Program-made: the position numbers and the translations under genes
Assembly: GCA_965222705.1 (NCBI GenBank)
Contig: CBDCUO010000021.1
Coordinates: 186,001 to 250,000 of the forward strand
Direction of reading: 5' to 3'
Origin: JAFMDF01 sp965222705
Lineage (GTDB): Bacteria; Bacteroidota; Bacteroidia; Chitinophagales; Saprospiraceae
DNA: 64,000 nt
The notes under the pieces: generated by a model
What the model was told of the DNA's origin: nothing
The model's input: only the letters and a program-made list of their open reading frames with translations
Database searches by the model: none
Shown here: one piece after another, positions 59,423 to 64,000 of the stretch
How positions within the stretch are numbered: position 1 is the stretch's first letter
How the letters are laid out: every line of letters starts with the position of its first letter

Positions 59423-62400
59423 TTAATTGCTTCCCTTCTTTTTCTTTTTTCCAAATGGCAAAATATCTTTGACCTTATCTTTCAATTTGTCCGCTTCTTT
59501 ATTAAGCGTACTGTCTTTAAGCAGGTCAATGCTGTCTAAAGGGTTTTTGTTTAGATCAATTTTGCCCCCTTTGGCTAGGGAGTCCAGTGCATTTTCTGCT
59601 GTTTTTTTAGTAGCTTCTTTGGCCTTTTCAGCTTCCTGGTTGGCAACTGTTTTTACAGAATCCTTTATAGATTCTGCTTCTTTTTCGATCTCGTTTACCT
59701 TTTCATCTAGGACGGTTTTTACAGAATCTACTGCCGTATTTACGGCTTCTTCAATAGTAGCTTTGGTAGCATCTTGTACCGATGTTTCGCCGTCAGCAGC
59801 CACAGGGGTAATTTTAAAAACTGGATTGAGCATAGAACCAGACAAATCAATTTTTAGATTCACAAACTCACCGTCTTGAATGTTGATGCCTACTTTTTGG
59901 GCTTCTTTTGATAAAAAACTCCAGCCTTGATTGGCAGCAGCACTAGCAGCATTTCTTTCCAATAACTTTCTGGGAATACGAGCTTTTATGACATAATTCA
60001 TTACTTGCGTCAAACTGTGTTTTCCTCTGATAATCAGTGAAATATCGTCAATTTTATGCTCGAATTCTTTTACTTCCACAAATCCGTCTTTTACTTCTAT
60101 CCAATTTTTGGAGTCTTTAATTTTAAAGGTCTTAATCGCCTCTACATTCAATTTTTCTCCCAGTGCTTTTAGTGGTTTGAAGCCGTCAATTACGCCATTT
60201 AGGGTATGAAAAAATCCGGAGAGGTTTAGCGTACCCAAATCGGGGATTAGGTCTTTACCCAAAACGCCATTCATAGAGAGCGTGGTATTAAACTTGCCGT
60301 CCACAAATTTTCCAATAGGTGCCAATCTTTCAAAAGTATTGAAGGTATTGAAGGCCGTGTTAAAATTCAGTTGATTCAAGGTTGTTTTAATATCAAATTT
60401 AGGCTTGCTTAAATCCTTGGTATCATACATTCCTTCAAAAGTAACTTCGCCTCCTAATAGGGCCCCTTTTACATTTTTCATTAAGGCGGCACTATTTTGG
60501 ACCAAAATAGCTCCTTTGATATTTTTTAAATCAAAATTGGTGTAAGTGACCTTTTTTAAATCCGTATTGATTTCAATATCAATATTTTCAGGAACGGGGA
60601 TCATCTCTGTGCTTGTGCTTTCTTCTTGGGTCATAAACTGATTTAAATTCAGATAATCAGCGGATAAATCAATTTTTCCAGAAAGTACCTCTTCATCAAA
60701 AAGATATCCAAACAGGTTATTTACTGCTCCAGTTGCATTAATATCGCTTTCTTCAATTTTGGTATAAAAATGGTTTATGGTGGTTCGTTTGGGGTTAATG
60801 GTTCCTTTAGTTGTCAAATCGCTTAGTTCATATACATCGTACTCCAGTTTTTTAAAATTAGCTATTATATCAAAATTAAATCGGTCGAAAATTTCCGCCT
60901 GCGGTTGATTGGATATAGGACGAGCAGCAGAGGAAGAAGCGGTTTCAGTAGCAATCCACTCATTGGCATCGAAGTAATCAGCGTGAACTTGAAAACTGCC
61001 TTCCATAGTCATTTCAGGACTAAAATAAGCCAAAATATTATCAATTTGCCCACTTGCTGTTAGGTCGCTTTTGCCCAATTGGGCGTCAAAATTTACTAAC
61101 TCTACTCGCTGTGGACTAAAATTTGTTTCTAAATTATGAATATGGATATCAGGTACTTCCTCTTGTTGAATAAAAAGATCGGTAGCTTCGAAGTCACCCA
61201 TTATATCTACTTTATCGTATTCCTCTTTTTCGATTTGAGACATGGTAGCATTTAGAGCAATGTCCGAGTTAATAACTCCTTTCATATTTTTAATACCCTC
61301 CATTGGAAAGGCCTTGGTCCATGCTTCCAGGTCGAGCGTTCCTTTTATAGCCGTTTTTAGAGCAGGATTAGAAATAGGGGTTTTTAAATGAAAGTTACCA
61401 GCCATTGGATTATTACCCAATTGAAATTTGAATTGGGTAATATCCACCACCATTTTATCGAAGTCTGAACTTGGACTATTGATAAAAACATTGGCAAAAA
61501 TGCCCGAAATGCCAATGGGCAAATCTGGGTATTTTACTTGCCCTTTGCCAACATCCGTTTTGATTTGGAAAGCGGGATAAATCCCTTTTGTCCCATTATA
61601 AATGCCCTTAATAAAACCCTCTAGGGTCATTGTTCCATTGATCGTTGCGCTAGCATAATCAGCAGTATATGCTGCCGGAATAATAGACCATAGACTTCTG
61701 AAGTCAGTCTGAGGAGAAGCAAATTTCAAATCCAGCACATAATTTTCTTCATTGATGTCAATCGTGCCTTCTGTCTGTACCACCAAGTCATTCACTGTAA
61801 GGGAATTATCTTTTAAAGCGAAAATCAATTCAGGAATGTTCATATTAATAACAGCATCCAGTTCGACCTTCGCTTTTCGCAAATAGGAAATGCCCTCCAT
61901 ATTGGCCGTTAGTCCTGCAATATTCGTTTTGGTGTCCAAATCAAAGACATTGGCTGAAAATTTACCGCTACCTGTATGGTTCAGTCCGGTCATTTTCATT
62001 TGAAAATCTAGGTTTTCGTCTTGATAGGTCAAAGTGCCATTTTGGATAGTATATTGCTCCATTTCTACCAAAAAGGCAGCGGATTCGCTATTTGGGTTTT
62101 CGCTCGGTTTGGCAATATCCCAATTCGCTCGCCCGTCTTTTAACACCAGAATATTCAGCTCAGGGTCGCTAAGATTTACAGTTTCAACAGGAATAGATTC
62201 CATGTCCTTCCATGCTTTTAGCAAGTCCATCTCCAGTTCGACCGAAGGCGTACTAAAGAGCTGAATGTCTTCAAATTCATTGACCCCATCAACGGTTAAG
62301 TTTTCTAATTGTACATTCAGCGCAGGAAAACTGCGAAGAAGGGATATATTTATATCCGTAAAATCTACCTTTGCATTAAGGTTTTTATTGGTTTCTTCTT

Positions 62401-62521
62401 TTAAAACGGTTACAATTTCATCTTTAAAAAAATAGGGAATAACAATGGCGGCAGCTAAAAGGAGGATTAATAATACAACTACTAAAATAAAGCTGTTTTT
62501 GATTAATTTTTTCAGTTTCAT
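59423..62521 (-). CDS. AsmA-family protein
   Basis: 1032 residues. There is one N-terminal membrane helix (FILVVVLLILLLAAAIVIPY, about residues 11-30), then the AsmA-type opening (KVDFTDINISLLRSFPALNV) and a long beta-rich repetitive region (QIDNILAYFSPEMTMEGSF, SGKIDLSADYLNLN and similar), ending with the conserved LSGFFHTLNGVI and an AsmA_2-like region. The last 120 residues are a charged, Lys/Glu-rich helical tail (EKVNEIEKEAESIKDSVK, KDILPFGKKKKKGS). AsmA-like proteins span the periplasm and help lipid transport to the outer membrane; that role is inferred for this one. The start ATGA overlaps the stop of a possible small upstream frame. Confidence 0.85.
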   Translation of the reverse strand: MKLKKLIKNSFILVVVLLILLLAAAIVIPYFFKDEIVTVLKEETNKNLNAKVDFTDINISLLRSFPALNVQLENLTVDGVNEFEDIQLFSTPSVELEMDLLKAWKDMESIPVETVNLSDPELNILVLKDGRANWDIAKPSENPNSESAAFLVEMEQYTIQNGTLTYQDENLDFQMKMTGLNHTGSGKFSANVFDLDTKTNIAGLTANMEGISYLRKAKVELDAVINMNIPELIFALKDNSLTVNDLVVQTEGTIDINEENYVLDLKFASPQTDFRSLWSIIPAAYTADYASATINGTMTLEGFIKGIYNGTKGIYPAFQIKTDVGKGQVKYPDLPIGISGIFANVFINSPSSDFDKMVVDITQFKFQLGNNPMAGNFHLKTPISNPALKTAIKGTLDLEAWTKAFPMEGIKNMKGVINSDIALNATMSQIEKEEYDKVDIMGDFEATDLFIQQEEVPDIHIHNLETNFSPQRVELVNFDAQLGKSDLTASGQIDNILAYFSPEMTMEGSFQVHADYFDANEWIATETASSSAARPISNQPQAEIFDRFNFDIIANFKKLEYDVYELSDLTTKGTINPKRTTINHFYTKIEESDINATGAVNNLFGYLFDEEVLSGKIDLSADYLNLNQFMTQEESTSTEMIPVPENIDIEINTDLKKVTYTNFDLKNIKGAILVQNSAALMKNVKGALLGGEVTFEGMYDTKDLSKPKFDIKTTLNQLNFNTAFNTFNTFERLAPIGKFVDGKFNTTLSMNGVLGKDLIPDLGTLNLSGFFHTLNGVIDGFKPLKALGEKLNVEAIKTFKIKDSKNWIEVKDGFVEVKEFEHKIDDISLIIRGKHSLTQVMNYVIKARIPRKLLERNAASAAANQGWSFLSKEAQKVGINIQDGEFVNLKIDLSGSMLNPVFKITPVAADGETSVQDATKATIEEAVNTAVDSVKTVLDEKVNEIEKEAESIKDSVKTVANQEAEKAKEATKKTAENALDSLAKGGKIDLNKNPLDSIDLLKDSTLNKEADKLKDKVKDILPFGKKKKKGSN

Positions 62522-62784
62522 CGGGATAAAGCTTTTCTTGATGAAGCATAAGTGCTAGAATAGGCAAATAACGTTCTAATTTTCCTTTTAATATTAATTT
62601 TGTTGTCTTTTATTGCAGTTAATGCCCCAAAATAGGCTTTATTCTTTTTAAATTCCATCCACAGATTTTCACTACTGTCTTCTAGCAAATTTAAAAAGGA
62701 ACAATCTTGGAGGGATTCAAATTGATCTAAGTTATTTATCTCATAAAAAGGTTTGTGTAAATTTATCTTTTTCAGATGGTTGGT
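62518..62784 (-). CDS. Possible small gene upstream of the AsmA-family gene (start uncertain)
   Basis: An open frame of 88 codons ends with TGA inside the ATGA of the AsmA-family start, the arrangement of coupled genes. The text includes FESLQDCSFLNLLEDSSENL and FGALTAIKDNKINIKRKIR, with fair complexity. The first ATG is only at 62658 (46 residues); a TTG stands at 62688 (56 residues). No family is recognised. The sequence is AT-rich, so a chance frame or the remnant of a longer gene is about as likely as a real one. Confidence 0.3.
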   Translation of the reverse strand, partial: TNHLKKINLHKPFYEINNLDQFESLQDCSFLNLLEDSSENLWMEFKKNKAYFGALTAIKDNKINIKRKIRTLFAYSSTYASSRKALSR

Positions 62785-62937
62785 TTATGTATCTATCCTT
62801 TTGCTACCCTAAGTTATTAATAATCAATGTTTTAATTGAAAATTGCCTTAATCAAAGATCGCGCCGCTCACTATTGTTGCCAGGCCTCAATAATACCCTT
62901 TCTATTATTTATTAAAAAAGTCAATTTGTAGAAAAGC
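62785..62937. other. Intergenic sequence between the AsmA-family and outer-membrane genes
   Basis: 153 nt; if the small frame is not real, the gap is 416 nt. It is AT-rich with one G/C-rich patch (gatcgcgccgctcac at about 62858). No good hairpin with a T-run, no promoter box at normal spacing and no RNA gene was found, although the AsmA-family promoter should be here or within the 267 nt below. Confidence 0.3.
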
Positions 62938-64000
62938 TTAGAACCAAATACCCAGTCCAATTGTCCCATAGCTCCACTTTTTGTGGGGCTCTTCTAATTG
63001 GTAGTAATTATTTAGGCCTAAATGGTATCGAGCATTTAGCTGAAGATTGGGGGTGATGGCATAATTTACACCACCAAAGGCAGAGAATTGCCAAGTAGAA
63101 AATGGAGTAGAAGATAGACTTAGGTTGATATTCTCCACTTGTGGCGAACCTTGGGTTGTATAAAAAGTAGCTCCATTTTGTGCATAATGATATCCCAGTA
63201 ATCGAGCTATCTGCCCGCCTGCTTCTAGGCTAAAATTGGGCATCATCTGGTATTGGATAGAAATGGGAAGTTCTATGGAGTGCAAATGGCGAAAGGTAAA
63301 ATCTACCAAATCTGCCATTGGTTGAGTAGTTGAGTCTTGGTCCATTGGATTCGCACTGGCGATTTCTTCTTGCTTTGTATCCTCTACGGGTGATGAGATT
63401 TCTACGCCGTCTGCACTGAGTATGCTGCTACTGCCTACAGTAGATGTTGTATTGATCGTTAATTTGGAGTAACCCAGTCCAAAGTTTAGGAACCAGCGTC
63501 TGTGAAATTGAAAACGGCTATTAAGACCTACTCGAAAAGAGCTATTTTTTTGTAAAATATAGTCACCGTATAGTCCAATGGCCCAATTGGAAATAGAGGG
63601 TAAAGAATTTTTCGGGCTTAAAAATCTTGGATTTTTATAAAGCGGCAATGGATTTAAAGTGGGGAGTACAGCTAATTTCTCAAACGAAACCAAAATACTG
63701 GTTGGTTCTTTCAAAATTTGATTTTTAAGAGGTAAGCTATTTTGATCTAAGGTAGCGATAGGCAAATCTTTTTTAACTGTTTTGAATCCATTATTTAAAG
63801 CGGGAGAAATAATGGAAGAAACTCCATCGAGAGCTTCTTCCTTACTACTAAGTTTTGAGCCAGCAGTATTTTTAATTGTAGGAATTGCAGAGCGTAATTG
63901 TAGGGCGCTTATATTTAAATCAGAAGCTACTGCTTCATTTTTAGTGGATTGATTATCCGTGTTTTGTGTTAATTCTTTTAGGTTTTTAACAACAGATTCT
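62938..64000 (-). CDS. Outer-membrane beta-barrel protein (5'-partial)
   Basis: The frame is open from the right edge to the stop at 62938, at least 353 codons; the TTG at 63765 is internal. The first part in the window (ESVVKNLKELTQNTDN and on to about residue 110) is polar and low in complexity, like a periplasmic linker. The C-terminal 200 residues form alternating strands (WAIGLYGDYILQKNSSFRVG, RWFLNFGLGYSKLTINTT, IELPISIQYQMMPNFSLEAG, FSAFGGVNYAITPNLQLNAR) and end YGTIGLGIWF, a normal terminal Phe signal for outer-membrane insertion. It resembles the PorT/OmpW-like barrels of Bacteroidota with an N-terminal extension. The product upstream of 64000 is unseen. Confidence 0.75.
   Translation of the reverse strand, partial: ESVVKNLKELTQNTDNQSTKNEAVASDLNISALQLRSAIPTIKNTAGSKLSSKEEALDGVSSIISPALNNGFKTVKKDLPIATLDQNSLPLKNQILKEPTSILVSFEKLAVLPTLNPLPLYKNPRFLSPKNSLPSISNWAIGLYGDYILQKNSSFRVGLNSRFQFHRRWFLNFGLGYSKLTINTTSTVGSSSILSADGVEISSPVEDTKQEEIASANPMDQDSTTQPMADLVDFTFRHLHSIELPISIQYQMMPNFSLEAGGQIARLLGYHYAQNGATFYTTQGSPQVENINLSLSSTPFSTWQFSAFGGVNYAITPNLQLNARYHLGLNNYYQLEEPHKKWSYGTIGLGIWF

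Overview
The window looks like the chromosome of a Bacteroidota bacterium, probably a Saprospiria-like lineage. The main evidence is a gliding-motility/T9SS type B C-terminal sorting domain, SprB-type repeats, CarboxypepD_reg-like and AsmA-family envelope proteins, a Tat-exported Gfo/Idh oxidoreductase, and AT-rich promoters with the Bacteroidota TAnnTTTG box. The family-level placement is inference; the phylum is well supported.

Positions 1-42610 hold one giant surface-protein gene on the plus strand. It enters the window already open and ends with a type IX secretion sorting domain. About 14,200 residues are inside the window. The modules in order are: DUF11-like repeats with Asp-rich linkers (to 3.4 kb); 16 Cys-rich helix-bearing HYR-like modules (4.3-8.8 kb); 10 modules of a second helix-bearing type (8.8-11.75 kb); a 252-nt tandem array (11.76-13.03 kb); mixed HYR modules; a 15-copy 249-nt array (15.65-19.38 kb); divergent HYR modules with a six-module higher-order repeat (19.4-28.3 kb); PKD/Ig-like modules; six SprB super-units (29.5-38.1 kb); a block of ~100-residue beta modules; and a final Ig-like plus sorting domain. 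Twelve small indels break the frame between 388 and 17112. Ten are single-base gains, mostly in homopolymers, and the last 25.5 kb are intact. I therefore treat it as one gene with likely sequence or assembly errors, while leaving real decay or slippage open.

From 42.6 to 50.4 kb the genes are housekeeping: a Spo0M-like protein converging on a CotH-like exported protein, then gnd-zwf-pgl (the complete oxidative pentose phosphate pathway in one direction), recF converging on pgl with a 6-bp overlap, and a GNAT acetyltransferase.

From 50.4 to 64 kb come a CarboxypepD_reg-like exported protein, a Na+/solute symporter, a small accessory-looking cluster (truncated formylglycine-generating-enzyme-like protein, charged coiled-coil protein, TIR-domain protein), a Tat-exported Gfo/Idh oxidoreductase, a YceI-FGE-like pair, a short-chain dehydrogenase, a large AsmA-family protein and a 5'-truncated outer-membrane beta-barrel gene running off the right edge. 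No rRNA, tRNA, CRISPR array, transposase or integrase was recognised.
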